IMG/VR virus record: IMGVR_UViG_3300027499_000663
Span: 1 to 56,094 of that record
Length of the DNA stretch: 56,094 nucleotides
Direction: 5' to 3' (one strand)
DNA from: a virus
Shown one piece after another: positions 29,081-36,704 of this stretch (its first letter is position 1; the number at the start of each line of letters is the position of its first letter). The notes beneath the pieces are model-generated. The model searched no databases. It was not told the DNA's origin and was given only the letters and a program-made list of their open reading frames with translations. The position numbers and the translations under genes were made by a program.

Positions 29081-30140
29081 TGCCGCGATTCGGCACGCCG
29101 TCTTCCTCGAGCAGCTGAAATCCGGGGAGGTTGCGAAGTTCGGGCCTTTCCTCAAGGAGATCGACCGCTCGATCCGCGAGCGACTGACTCGGGCCGACCT
29201 GACGGATTACACCGTCGCGCGACTGGAGCGCCTGCTGAGCGAGGTCGACAGCCTGCTGCTGGGCATCTTCGACCTGTACAGCGAGAAGTTGAACCTCGAC
29301 CTGGTGGATATCGCCAACTACGAGGCTGAGTTTGAGGCGACCAGCCTGACCCGGGCAGCGCCCGTGGGTGTTTCATTTGACGCCGCGGTGCCAGGTGCTG
29401 CTGCAATTCGTGCTGCCATCCTTACCAATCCGCTCAGCGTGCGCGGTGCCGACGGCGGCAAGCTGCTCAAGACCTTCATTGATGGCTTCACTGCTACGGA
29501 GCGGCAACGCCTCACAGGCGCGATCAGGCAGGGCTTCTTCGAAGGCAAGACCAACTTCCAGATCATCAAGAGTATCCGCGGGACCAAAGCACTCCAGTAC
29601 AACGACGGCATTCTGGCCACGACCAACCGGAACGCCGGCGCGATCGTCCGGACAGCAGTGCAGCACGTCGCCACCCAGGCGCGCATGCAGACTCTGAAAG
29701 AGAACTCCTATGTCGTGCAATCGGTGGAGTGGGTCAGCACCCTGGACACGAAGACGACCAGCCAGTGCCGGACGCTCGACAAGCGTCGGTTCAAGCTGAC
29801 GGAGGGGCCTAGGCCGCCGATCCATATCAACTGTCGATCGACAGTGGTAGCGGTGACCCGCTTCAGCTCGTTGTTCGCCAAGGACGCCACCCGGGCATCC
29901 ATCGGTGACAGCGGCGCGCAGAAGGTAAGGGCGGACCTCAGCTACTACGACTGGCTCAAGCAGCAGCCGGCAGCGTTTCAGGATAGGGCTATCGGCCCGG
30001 TCCGCGCCAAGCTGTTTCGTGAGGGCGGGCTGAGTGTCGAGCGTTTCGCTGAACTGCAGCTTGATCGCAACTTTTCACCTCTCACCCTTGTGCAGATGAA
30101 GGCTCTTGAGCCGCTCGCCTTCGAGTTGGCGGGCTTGTGA
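29055..30140 (+). CDS. Mu F-like minor head protein
   Basis: A 361-aa head morphogenesis protein. After a helical N-terminus, the Mu F-like domain carries RTAVQHVATQARMQTLKEN, EWVSTLDTKTTSQCRTLDKRRF and PPIHINCRSTVVAV, with the conserved C...D and HxNCRC-type signature. It is needed for prohead assembly and may be injected. It overlaps the portal gene by 26 bases. Confidence 0.9.
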   Translation: MAANQAILDAAIRHAVFLEQLKSGEVAKFGPFLKEIDRSIRERLTRADLTDYTVARLERLLSEVDSLLLGIFDLYSEKLNLDLVDIANYEAEFEATSLTRAAPVGVSFDAAVPGAAAIRAAILTNPLSVRGADGGKLLKTFIDGFTATERQRLTGAIRQGFFEGKTNFQIIKSIRGTKALQYNDGILATTNRNAGAIVRTAVQHVATQARMQTLKENSYVVQSVEWVSTLDTKTTSQCRTLDKRRFKLTEGPRPPIHINCRSTVVAVTRFSSLFAKDATRASIGDSGAQKVRADLSYYDWLKQQPAAFQDRAIGPVRAKLFREGGLSVERFAELQLDRNFSPLTLVQMKALEPLAFELAGL

Positions 30141-30656
30141 TTAACAGTCTTTCCTGAGGGCAGCAATTTCCGATAGATATTGTTGAAATTTTTGGCTCCA
30201 CTTCTGATTCGTTGCATCAAAGGTGTCCAGCTGTTTCTTAACTTCTTCGTCGCCATTCGCAGTCATGCTGTTTTTCAGCTCAATAACCATGTTTTGGCTC
30301 AGCGTTGACAATTCAGAGGGCGCGTACGCACTGAAAGCGTACCCCGTCCTCATGAGTGCATCCAAGCGGTCTCGGTATACATCTAGGGAAACCTTTAGAT
30401 GTCCGGTTTGAGCGGTGAACTCGCCAAGTGCGCTAAGGAATTTATCTGCCTTTTCCCGCAGGTCTTTTTCTTGGGCATCCAGCCGCGTTATGCATGTCTG
30501 AGTTTTGGTGATTTTCGATGATTGCGAGGCGGTTACCCAACCTATAACGCCCGTGCTCATGACACCAGCAAGAGTTAGGAAACCGGTGAGAGCTGATATC
30601 AAAAGAGCATTTGTTAGTTCGAGTTTTTTTGAGGCTTGGTTGGCGTCCGTCGTCAT
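30141..30656 (-). CDS. Antisense accessory membrane protein in head region
   Basis: A 171-aa protein on the minus strand between two head genes. Its stop codon abuts the Mu F-like gene. One membrane helix (about 17-42: ALLISALTGFLTLAGVMSTGVIGWV) is followed by a helical, probably periplasmic domain (RLDAQEKDLREKADKFLSALGEF...). It is AT-richer than its neighbours. The orientation means it cannot be read from the late transcript, so it is likely expressed in the lysogen from a promoter near 30660-30700. Possible envelope or superinfection role; unrecognised. Confidence 0.65.
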   Translation of the reverse strand: MTTDANQASKKLELTNALLISALTGFLTLAGVMSTGVIGWVTASQSSKITKTQTCITRLDAQEKDLREKADKFLSALGEFTAQTGHLKVSLDVYRDRLDALMRTGYAFSAYAPSELSTLSQNMVIELKNSMTANGDEEVKKQLDTFDATNQKWSQKFQQYLSEIAALRKDC

Positions 30657-30766
30657 AGATCCTCCAGTGTGCGCGCTAAATTAAACGGCGCGCATTGTCA
30701 TCCTTTCCTCAGTTCAAATCCATATCAGCAGGCAGGGCCTGCACCTACGTCTCTGGGAGACAACCA

Positions 30767-31474
30767 ATGCTGAAATTCCAACTGGATACCCTGGAAGGGG
30801 TAGATGAAGCCGTGCGCGCTCTTTACACCGAGAAGGACGGCAAATTCGTACTCGGCATTGAAGGTTTGCCGCAGCAAGAAGACGTATCTGGCCTGAAGGC
30901 CAAAGTTGATGAATTGCTCGGCGAGAAGAAGCTGGCCGAGAAGAAAGCGCGTGAGGCTGAAGAAGCTGCACGCCTGGAGCGTGAAGAAGCCGCTCGCAAA
31001 TCTGGAAACGTCGAAGAGCTCGAAAAGTCCTGGTCCGAAAAATACAACCGCCGCGAAGCTGAGCTGAACGGCACGCTGGAGCAGGAGCGCGCCGCGCTGA
31101 GCGGGCAGATCCGGGATCTGACTGTCGGCCGTACCGCTACTGATATCGCGTCTGCCTTGGCAATTCCAGGCAGCGCCAAAGCCCTGTTGCCGCACATCGA
31201 ACGCCGCCTTGGTGTCGAGCAGCGCGACGGGAAGCCTGTGGTGGTTGTACTCGACCCGCAGGGCAAGCTCTCGGCGGCAACGCTGGATGAGCTGAAAGCA
31301 GAATTCGCAAACGACACGGCGTTCGCGCCGTTGATCGCGGGTAGCAAGGCATCGGGCGGCGGGGCTGCTGGTGCTGGAGGTGGCGGCGGGGCCGCAAAAG
31401 GAAAAATCGGCGGCACCAAAGAGGAACGCACGGCCGCAATCGCGAGCCGGTTCCCGGATCTCCCTCAATCGTAA
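30767..31474 (+). CDS. Capsid scaffolding protein
   Basis: A 235-aa protein: a short N-terminal globular part (MLKFQLDTLEGVDEAVRALYTEKDGKFVLGIEG), a long charged coiled coil (LLGEKKLAEKKAREAEEAARLEREEAARK) and a Gly/Ala-rich flexible C-terminus ending KEERTAAIASRFPDLPQS. This plan, directly before the major capsid gene, is that of siphophage scaffolds. The ATG at 30767 begins the globular part. Confidence 0.85.
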   Translation: MLKFQLDTLEGVDEAVRALYTEKDGKFVLGIEGLPQQEDVSGLKAKVDELLGEKKLAEKKAREAEEAARLEREEAARKSGNVEELEKSWSEKYNRREAELNGTLEQERAALSGQIRDLTVGRTATDIASALAIPGSAKALLPHIERRLGVEQRDGKPVVVVLDPQGKLSAATLDELKAEFANDTAFAPLIAGSKASGGGAAGAGGGGGAAKGKIGGTKEERTAAIASRFPDLPQS

Positions 31475-31484
31475 GGAATAACTC

Positions 31485-32453
31485 ATGTCCCTGTCGCAAA
31501 TGCAGGTCTTCAACGAATACATCATGCCGGCGACTCTCGAGACGCTGGACCAGTATCTCGCCGCTTTCAACGCCGCAAGCCGCGGTGCAATCGTGCTTTC
31601 GCCGGATGGCTTCACAGGCGACTTCCTTCAAGAGTCGTTCTTCCAGACCCTGGCCGCTGCCCAGCGCCGCGTGGATCGCTACAGCGCAAACGCTACTGTC
31701 GCAGCGACCGACCTGACCGAGCTGAAGAACACTTCGGTGAAGGTAGCCGGCGGCTTCGGTCCGATCCGCTACGAGCCATCGCAGATGACCTGGCTGGAGC
31801 GCCCCACCGCGCAGGGCGTCGAAGTGGCGAGCCGCGCGTTCGCGGAGATCCTGCTCAAGGATCAGCTCAACACTGCAATCGCTGCACTGGTCGCCGCGAT
31901 TACCGCCCAGGCCGCCGCTGTCAACGACGTGTCGGCTACCGCCGGCATCACCTACGCCGGCCTGAACAACGCCCATGCGAAGTTCGGCGACGCGAGCCAG
32001 AACCTGGTCACCCAGGTGATGCAGGGCACCAGCTACCACAAATTGGTTGGTCAGAACCTGGCAAACCAGCAGCAACTGTTCCAGGCGGGCAACGTTCGCG
32101 TCGTGGACATCCTCGGCAAAATCTCGGTTGTGACGGACGCGCCGGCGCTGATGCAGTCCGGCACCCCGAACAAGGAGATCATCCTGTCCTTGGTGCAGGG
32201 CGCGGCGCTGGTGCACGACGGTCGCGACATCATCAGCAATGTCCAGACCACCAACGGCAAGGAGCGTATCGAAACCACGCTCCAGACCGACTACACCTTC
32301 GGCCTGGGCCTGAAGGGCTACACCTGGGACACCACCACCGGCGGCAAGTCGCCAACCGACGCCGAACTGGCAACCGGTACCAACTGGGACAAGACCGCCA
32401 CCAGCATCAAGCACACCGCCGGTGTGGCTCTGATCGGTGACGCCTCCAAGTAA
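31485..32453 (+). CDS. Major capsid protein
   Basis: A 322-aa protein, MSLSQMQVFNEYIMPATLETLDQYLAAFNAASRGAIVLSPDGFTGDF..., with the HK97-like order of an extended N-arm, a helical spine, and beta-rich P and A domains (NVRVVDILGKISVVTDAPAL, LSLVQGAALVHDGRDII). It is the most strongly codon-biased gene of the head cluster and lies right after the scaffold. Forms the icosahedral shell. Confidence 0.9.
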   Translation: MSLSQMQVFNEYIMPATLETLDQYLAAFNAASRGAIVLSPDGFTGDFLQESFFQTLAAAQRRVDRYSANATVAATDLTELKNTSVKVAGGFGPIRYEPSQMTWLERPTAQGVEVASRAFAEILLKDQLNTAIAALVAAITAQAAAVNDVSATAGITYAGLNNAHAKFGDASQNLVTQVMQGTSYHKLVGQNLANQQQLFQAGNVRVVDILGKISVVTDAPALMQSGTPNKEIILSLVQGAALVHDGRDIISNVQTTNGKERIETTLQTDYTFGLGLKGYTWDTTTGGKSPTDAELATGTNWDKTATSIKHTAGVALIGDASK

Positions 32454-32464
32454 CCCCATGATGT

Positions 32465-32491
32465 CCAAGCCGGGACGTGTGCCCGGCTTGG
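32465..32491. other. Strong hairpin after the capsid gene
   Basis: Perfect 10-bp inverted repeat CCAAGCCGGG / CCCGGCTTGG with a 7-base loop, 11 bp past the capsid stop and without a T-run. A transcript-stabilising or processing element is more likely than a terminator. Confidence 0.6.
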
Positions 32492-32504
32492 CGGAGATGC
32501 AATC

Positions 32505-33083
32505 ATGAGCAACAAAATCTGGTATCTGCCCGGACCGTTTCACCAGTACCGGGAAGACGTGAAGGCGCTGGCAAAGGCACACGGCCTGCGAATCATCGAT
32601 GCGAACATCACTGAAAGTCGCGAAGGAGAGGCCGATGATGTGCCGGAGGTGACGGTGCGGCAGTTTGAATCGGCACCGGCGCTGGTGCTCGCCGATAAAG
32701 GTAATCACGGTGCGCTGCAGGAGCTGATCGACAAGTTGAACGCCGAACGCGACGGAATCGTGCTGCTGATCGACGCTGCTGAAGGCCTTGCGCCGTTGGA
32801 ACACCCGGGCGCCGGCGAGCTGCCGATCCGCCTGTTCGATGCGTTGAAAGCCATCCACGAGGGTGTCATCTCCCTTACCGATCAGCGCGACAAGCTGGCG
32901 GGTGAGGCTGAATTGCTCCGGGCTGAAATCGCGCGCCTGAAGGCGGCAGCGGAGCAGCCGGTCGACAACGCCGAGAAGATCACTGCACTCAAAGCGCAAC
33001 TCGACGCCGCCAATGTGCAATATCGAGCGAATGCTTCGGTAGAATCGCTGGAAAAGGCAGTAGCTGATCTGCCAAAGGCGTAA
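32505..33083 (+). CDS. Hypothetical head-region protein, 192 aa
   Basis: N-terminal globular section (MSNKIWYLPGPFHQYREDVKALAKAHGLRIIDANI), a middle with VVLADKGNHGALQELIDKLN, and a C-terminal coiled coil (DQRDKLAGEAELLRAEIARLKAAAEQ). It lies between capsid and head-completion genes. Possibly a head decoration or adaptor; not recognised. Confidence 0.65.
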   Translation: MSNKIWYLPGPFHQYREDVKALAKAHGLRIIDANITESREGEADDVPEVTVRQFESAPALVLADKGNHGALQELIDKLNAERDGIVLLIDAAEGLAPLEHPGAGELPIRLFDALKAIHEGVISLTDQRDKLAGEAELLRAEIARLKAAAEQPVDNAEKITALKAQLDAANVQYRANASVESLEKAVADLPKA

Positions 33084-33140
33084 TCATTCGGGTGCCAGGG
33101 TATTCGGCACCCGACTCCAACCCATACAGCGAGCTGATTC

Positions 33141-33644
33141 ATGACTCTGATCATTGAGGACGGCACCGGGAAGCCAGACGCCGAAAGCTACGCGTCTGCC
33201 GATGACCTGGGTATGTATGCCGTGAAGTTCGGCCTAGTCATCCCCGCGGAGGTGCCTGCGCAAGAAGCGCTGCTGCGTCGGGCCGCCTTGGCTATGGATG
33301 GCAAGACTTGGAAGGGGCGCAAAACCAACAGCGAGCAGGCACTATCTTGGCCGCGTCGTGGTGTTGAACTGGATTGCGAGATCAAGCCCGACAACTACCT
33401 GCCCGCGCGCATCCAATATGGGCAGATGGCGCTGGCTGCCGAGATTCATCAGGACGACATCGACCCGGTCGAGAAGCGTAAAGGCGCAGTCACCCTGGAG
33501 CGTGTGGAAGGGGCAGTGACGCGCGAGTACGCGACTATCCCTAACACCAGTGGACGCCTGTTGCCGGCGGCGCCGGACCGGCCGAGTGCAACGCAGTTCG
33601 CCGATTACCTGCAGAAGCGTGGGTTGTTTGCTGTTCGTGCTTAG
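33141..33644 (+). CDS. Head completion protein (DnaT-like domain family)
   Basis: A 167-aa protein starting MTLIIEDGTGKPDAESYASADDLGMYAVKFG, typical of head-tail connector proteins annotated as DnaT-like. It includes QEALLRRAALAMDGKTWKGRKTNSEQALSWPRRGV (a helix pair with the WPRxGV phrase). Such proteins follow the capsid gene and close the head portal. The DnaT-like name reflects the family model rather than a replication role. Confidence 0.8.
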   Translation: MTLIIEDGTGKPDAESYASADDLGMYAVKFGLVIPAEVPAQEALLRRAALAMDGKTWKGRKTNSEQALSWPRRGVELDCEIKPDNYLPARIQYGQMALAAEIHQDDIDPVEKRKGAVTLERVEGAVTREYATIPNTSGRLLPAAPDRPSATQFADYLQKRGLFAVRA

Positions 33645-33679
33645 TGTTGAATCAGCTCCTCATAAACAGGAGTTGATTC

Positions 33680-33853
33680 ATGATCAATGAAGAGCTGGGC
33701 ACCCTCACCGAAGATGAGCTACTTGCGTGGGATTCGTATGCAGCAGCAGCGCTTGGAGGTATTACAGCCAGTCCAAATAATGCAGCCAAGAAGGCAGCCG
33801 AAGCTGCAGATGCTCTTCTCTTGCAACGCAGGCTGAGAGACCCCGACGCATAA
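33680..33853 (+). CDS. Small hypothetical protein, 57 aa
   Basis: MINEELGTLTEDELLAWDSYAAAALGGITASPNNAAKKAAEAADALLLQRRLRDPDA, with AGGAG nine bases upstream. Acidic helical protein of the head-tail region; function unknown. Conserved-looking composition in line with its neighbours. Confidence 0.65.
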   Translation: MINEELGTLTEDELLAWDSYAAAALGGITASPNNAAKKAAEAADALLLQRRLRDPDA

Positions 33854-33869
33854 AAATCCGGAGACCATC

Positions 33870-34241
33870 ATGGCCACCTTCTACAACGAAATGGCCGTGA
33901 TGGCTCTGGATATGATCACAGAGTTCGGCCAGCCCGTGACTATCCGCGCAACGACTGTCGGCGAGTACGACCCGGAAACTGGTACCGCACCGCCCGACAC
34001 CATCACTGAGCAGACGGCCCAAGGCATCCTGCTCGACTTCACAGGCCAAGAATTCCAGAACAACAGCCTGATAAAGCAGGGCGACAAGAAGCTCAAGATC
34101 GCCGCGCAGGGGCTCGAGTGGGCGCCCGACCTGTTGCACAAAATCATCGTTCAAGGCCGCACCTGGTCAATCGTACCGCCGCTGAAAGAGATCAACCCCG
34201 CCGGTACACCGATTCTGTACGAGCTGCAGGTGCGATCGTGA
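33870..34241 (+). CDS. Head-tail connector protein, 123 aa
   Basis: MATFYNEMAVMALDMITEFGQPVTIRATTVGEYDPETG..., with QGILLDFTGQEFQNNSLIKQGDKKLKIAAQGL. The beta-barrel-like sequence and position match neck or stopper proteins of siphophages. The GTG of the next gene overlaps its stop. Confidence 0.75.
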   Translation: MATFYNEMAVMALDMITEFGQPVTIRATTVGEYDPETGTAPPDTITEQTAQGILLDFTGQEFQNNSLIKQGDKKLKIAAQGLEWAPDLLHKIIVQGRTWSIVPPLKEINPAGTPILYELQVRS

Positions 34242-34834
34242 GCCGGGCCGGCGCCGGACAATCCGGCAGCTTCGCCCTGAGCCTTGCCGAGTTCGCAGCC
34301 CAGGCCACCGAAGCCATCGACGGCAGCCTGCGCGAAATCATCATTGAGGTCGGCAGTAGCGTCATCCGCATGTCGCCGGTGGGTAACCCGCAGATCTGGG
34401 CGCAGAACACCGTGGCCCGCCAGTACAACAAGGCCGTTGACGATCACAACAGCAGCCTGCGCAGCGATCCGGACAACCTGACGAAAGCGGGTCGACTCAA
34501 GCCAGGCCGCAAGCTGAACGACGGGATGGATATCGTTGCACCAGAAGGCTATGTCGGTGGGCGTTTCCGGGCCAACTGGCACCTTTCGATTGATGTCGTT
34601 GAGAACGTCACGTTTGACAAGGTTGACCCGGGTGGAGACGAGACGATTGCCGCGTTGGTTTCAGCCGTGAGCGACTTCACTGCTGGGCAGACTGCCTACC
34701 TCATCAACAATCTGCCGTACGCGATTCCGCTGGAGTTCGGCCATTCGACCCAGGCGCCCGGCGGCATGGTCCGCATCACCGTGGCCCGCTTCCAGCAGAT
34801 CGTGCTGGAGGCCATCAGGAACAATCAGGTATGA
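34238..34834 (+). CDS. Neck / tail completion protein (gp10-like)
   Basis: A 198-aa protein. GTG start overlaps the previous stop (GTGA). FALSLAEFAAQATEAIDGSLREIIIEVGSSVIRMSPVGNP and FRANWHLSIDVV...YAIPLEFGHSTQAPGGMVRITVARF are the phrases of HK97 gp10-type neck proteins (SPV-D/TG, LE-GHS-QAP-GMV). Joins head and tail. Confidence 0.85.
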   Translation: MSRAGAGQSGSFALSLAEFAAQATEAIDGSLREIIIEVGSSVIRMSPVGNPQIWAQNTVARQYNKAVDDHNSSLRSDPDNLTKAGRLKPGRKLNDGMDIVAPEGYVGGRFRANWHLSIDVVENVTFDKVDPGGDETIAALVSAVSDFTAGQTAYLINNLPYAIPLEFGHSTQAPGGMVRITVARFQQIVLEAIRNNQV

Positions 34835-35247
34835 GCCACAACATCATTGCCTCGATTTACGAGACCAGAATAATCAATTGGGCGAAGGCGCTGCCGGTGC
34901 CGCTAAAGGTCGTCGTAGAGAACGAAGCCTACGCTTCGGTGAATGGCGCTACTTACCTGAAGGCTTTCACGCTGCCAGCTGACACCGCGAGCAACACGCT
35001 CGCAGGTGACCACAAGCTGTTCACTGGAGTGTTTCAGGTAAGCATCGTGACACCCTCCGGCAAGTTCCGCGGCGCGGCTGGCGCGATCGCCGACCAAATT
35101 GCCGCGTTGTTCCCTCTGTACGAACGAATCACGAAGGGTGCGCTCACCGTGGTGACCATGAGCCCGGTAGACCCAGGCCCCGGCATTCCCGACGACACCA
35201 ACTTTACTGTACCTGTGTCGTTCCAGTACCGAGCCGACACCAACTAA
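34831..35247 (+). CDS. Tail terminator protein
   Basis: A 138-aa protein of the DUF4128/tail-terminator type (IIASIYETRIINWAKALPVPLKVVVENEAY, FQVSIVTPSGKFRGAAGAIADQIAALFP). It would cap the tail tube at the correct length. Coupled to the neck gene by ATGA overlap, immediately before the tube gene. Confidence 0.82.
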   Translation: MSHNIIASIYETRIINWAKALPVPLKVVVENEAYASVNGATYLKAFTLPADTASNTLAGDHKLFTGVFQVSIVTPSGKFRGAAGAIADQIAALFPLYERITKGALTVVTMSPVDPGPGIPDDTNFTVPVSFQYRADTN

Positions 35248-35267
35248 ACCCGCCCGTTGGGCAACAC

Positions 35268-35292
35268 GGAACCCGCTATCGAGCGGGTTTTG
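35268..35292 (+). terminator. Weak terminator before the tail tube gene
   Basis: ACCCGC (35270-35275) / GCGGGT (35283-35288), followed by four T. It may attenuate the transcript between head-closure and tail genes. Confidence 0.55.
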
Positions 35293-35316
35293 TCATTTCT
35301 GCAAAGAGGAAACCCC

Positions 35317-35964
35317 ATGAGCGTCAAGATTCCCAACGGCACTACCTTCGAGATCGCGGCCACCCTCAGCCTTGCGAAATCGTTCACCGCCATCAGCAAC
35401 GCCAAACCGGCGGTGCTCACCGCAGCCGCGCACGGTCTGACCGATGGCGACGTGATCGTCATCGAATCGGCCTGGGCGAAGCTGAACGGCCGCCCGGCGC
35501 GCGTCATCGACTCCGACACCGGCGAGTTCGCGGCGGAAGGCATCGATACCACCAGCGTGAAGAATTACCCGGCTGGCTCCGGCGCCGGCAAGGTTCGCGA
35601 GGCTTCGGGCTGGACGCAGATCTCGCAAATCACCGAGCCAGCGGCGAACGGCGGCGAGCAGCAGTTCCTTACCTACGGTTTCCTCGAAGACGACGATGAC
35701 CGTCAGCTGCCGACCACGAAATCGGCCAGCAGCATGACCCTGCCGGTAGCGGATGATCCATCCCAGGCATACGTCGCACTCGTTGAAGCGGCCGACGAAG
35801 ACAAAGAGCCGCGCCTGATCCGCGCAAATCTCCCGGGCGGCGCAACGATCTACTACTACGTCTATGTGTCGATCACCGCGACCCCGACGTTGAGCCGCAA
35901 CAACATCATGACGCGGACCATCACTCTTTCGTTCGCCTCCCGCCCAACCCGCTACAACGCCTAA
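35317..35964 (+). CDS. Major tail (tube) protein
   Basis: A 215-aa protein, MSVKIPNGTTFEIAATLSLAKSFTAISNAKPAVLTAAAHGLTDGDVIVIESAWAKLNGRPARV.... An early Ig-like/CBM-like fold precedes the tube domain (WTQISQITEPAANGGEQQFLTYGFLEDDDDRQLPT). AGAGGA precedes the ATG at 35317. The position between tail terminator and frameshift chaperones is diagnostic of the tube protein. Confidence 0.85.
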   Translation: MSVKIPNGTTFEIAATLSLAKSFTAISNAKPAVLTAAAHGLTDGDVIVIESAWAKLNGRPARVIDSDTGEFAAEGIDTTSVKNYPAGSGAGKVREASGWTQISQITEPAANGGEQQFLTYGFLEDDDDRQLPTTKSASSMTLPVADDPSQAYVALVEAADEDKEPRLIRANLPGGATIYYYVYVSITATPTLSRNNIMTRTITLSFASRPTRYNA

Positions 35965-35973
35965 GGGGTTCCC

Positions 35974-36357
35974 ATGCCGAAGTTTTCCATTGCGCCGAAG
36001 CCGACGTTCACCGTCGATGTGGCGATCCCCCAAGTTGGCGGCAAGCCGGCAATGGTGCCGTTCACGTTCAAATACCGTGACCGCACGGCTCTGGCTGAAC
36101 TGTTCGACACCTGGAAAGAAAGGGCAGAAGCCATCGGTGAGCGCTTCAAGGGGACTGAGCCGACGCTTTCTGAAATTACCGCCGCAGAGGTTGAGCAGGG
36201 CGTCGACCAGATCAAGGACCTGGTCGTGTCCTGGGGCTTTACCGACAAGCTCAGCGATGAATCCATCACTGCCCTGGTGAAGAGCTGCATCGGCGTATCG
36301 GATGCCGTGGTGAAGGCCTACAGCGAAGCCTTCGGCAAGGCCCGCCTGGGAAACTGA
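35974..36357 (+). CDS. Tail assembly chaperone (G-like)
   Basis: A 127-aa protein (MPKFSIAPKPTFTVDVAIPQVGGKPAMVPFTFKYRDRTALAELFDTWKERAEAIG...). It is the short product of a frameshifted pair as in lambda G/GT. Its last sense codons read CTG GGA AAC before TGA, with a slippery GGGAAAC at 36348-36354. It binds the tape measure during tail assembly. Confidence 0.88.
   Translation: MPKFSIAPKPTFTVDVAIPQVGGKPAMVPFTFKYRDRTALAELFDTWKERAEAIGERFKGTEPTLSEITAAEVEQGVDQIKDLVVSWGFTDKLSDESITALVKSCIGVSDAVVKAYSEAFGKARLGN
36348..36354 (+). other. Programmed -1 ribosomal frameshift site
   Basis: GGGAAAC in the X XXY YYZ register of the G-like frame, one codon before its stop. A -1 slip continues as LTAAARALYESEGSAEQMALF into the downstream frame, with no stop between. 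Lambda uses GGGAAAG at the same place. Confidence 0.88.
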
Positions 36358-36677
36358 CCGCCGCCGCCCGTGCGCTCTATGAGTCCGAAGGATCGGCGGA
36401 GCAGATGGCCTTGTTCGGCTTCTCGCCGGAGGACTACGACGAAATCGTCGAAGTCTGGCCAGACAACTGGCCATCCTTTCTCGTCATGGATGCGATGGGC
36501 ACCCAGTGGCGCACTGGCGCATGCGGCGCTACCGGGCTCGATTATGGCGTTCTGCCTAATGTGATGAAGCTCGTCGGCATCCCGGCGAAGGATTGCCCCG
36601 GCGTCTTCCACGATATCCGTGCGATGGAAACGGAAGCCCTCTCTGTTATGGCGGAAGCCCGCGACAACAGCCCGTGA
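36354..36677 (+). CDS. T-like extension of tail chaperone (DUF1799), made by frameshift
   Basis: Reads LTAAARALYESEGSAEQMALFGFSPEDYDEIVEVWPDNWPSFLVMDAMGTQWRTGACGATGLDYGVL..., the DUF1799 pattern. The conserved start (AARALYE...) lies upstream of the first ATG (36405) and has no start codon of its own, so it should be made as a fusion with the G-like protein, about 234 aa in total. An internal start at 36405 would remove part of the domain. Confidence 0.82.
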   Translation: MTAAARALYESEGSAEQMALFGFSPEDYDEIVEVWPDNWPSFLVMDAMGTQWRTGACGATGLDYGVLPNVMKLVGIPAKDCPGVFHDIRAMETEALSVMAEARDNSP

Positions 36678-36704
36678 AAACGGGCACTTATTCAAGGTGA
36701 GTCG

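Noticed and set aside
31137-33020. Minus-strand frame of 627 codons across scaffold and capsid genes
   Set aside because: Shadow of strongly coding plus-strand structural genes; it spans three genes and intergenic gaps.
33089-33113. Hairpin CGGGTGCC / GGCACCCG read as a terminator
   Set aside because: No T-run on either strand; kept only as a possible RNA structure.
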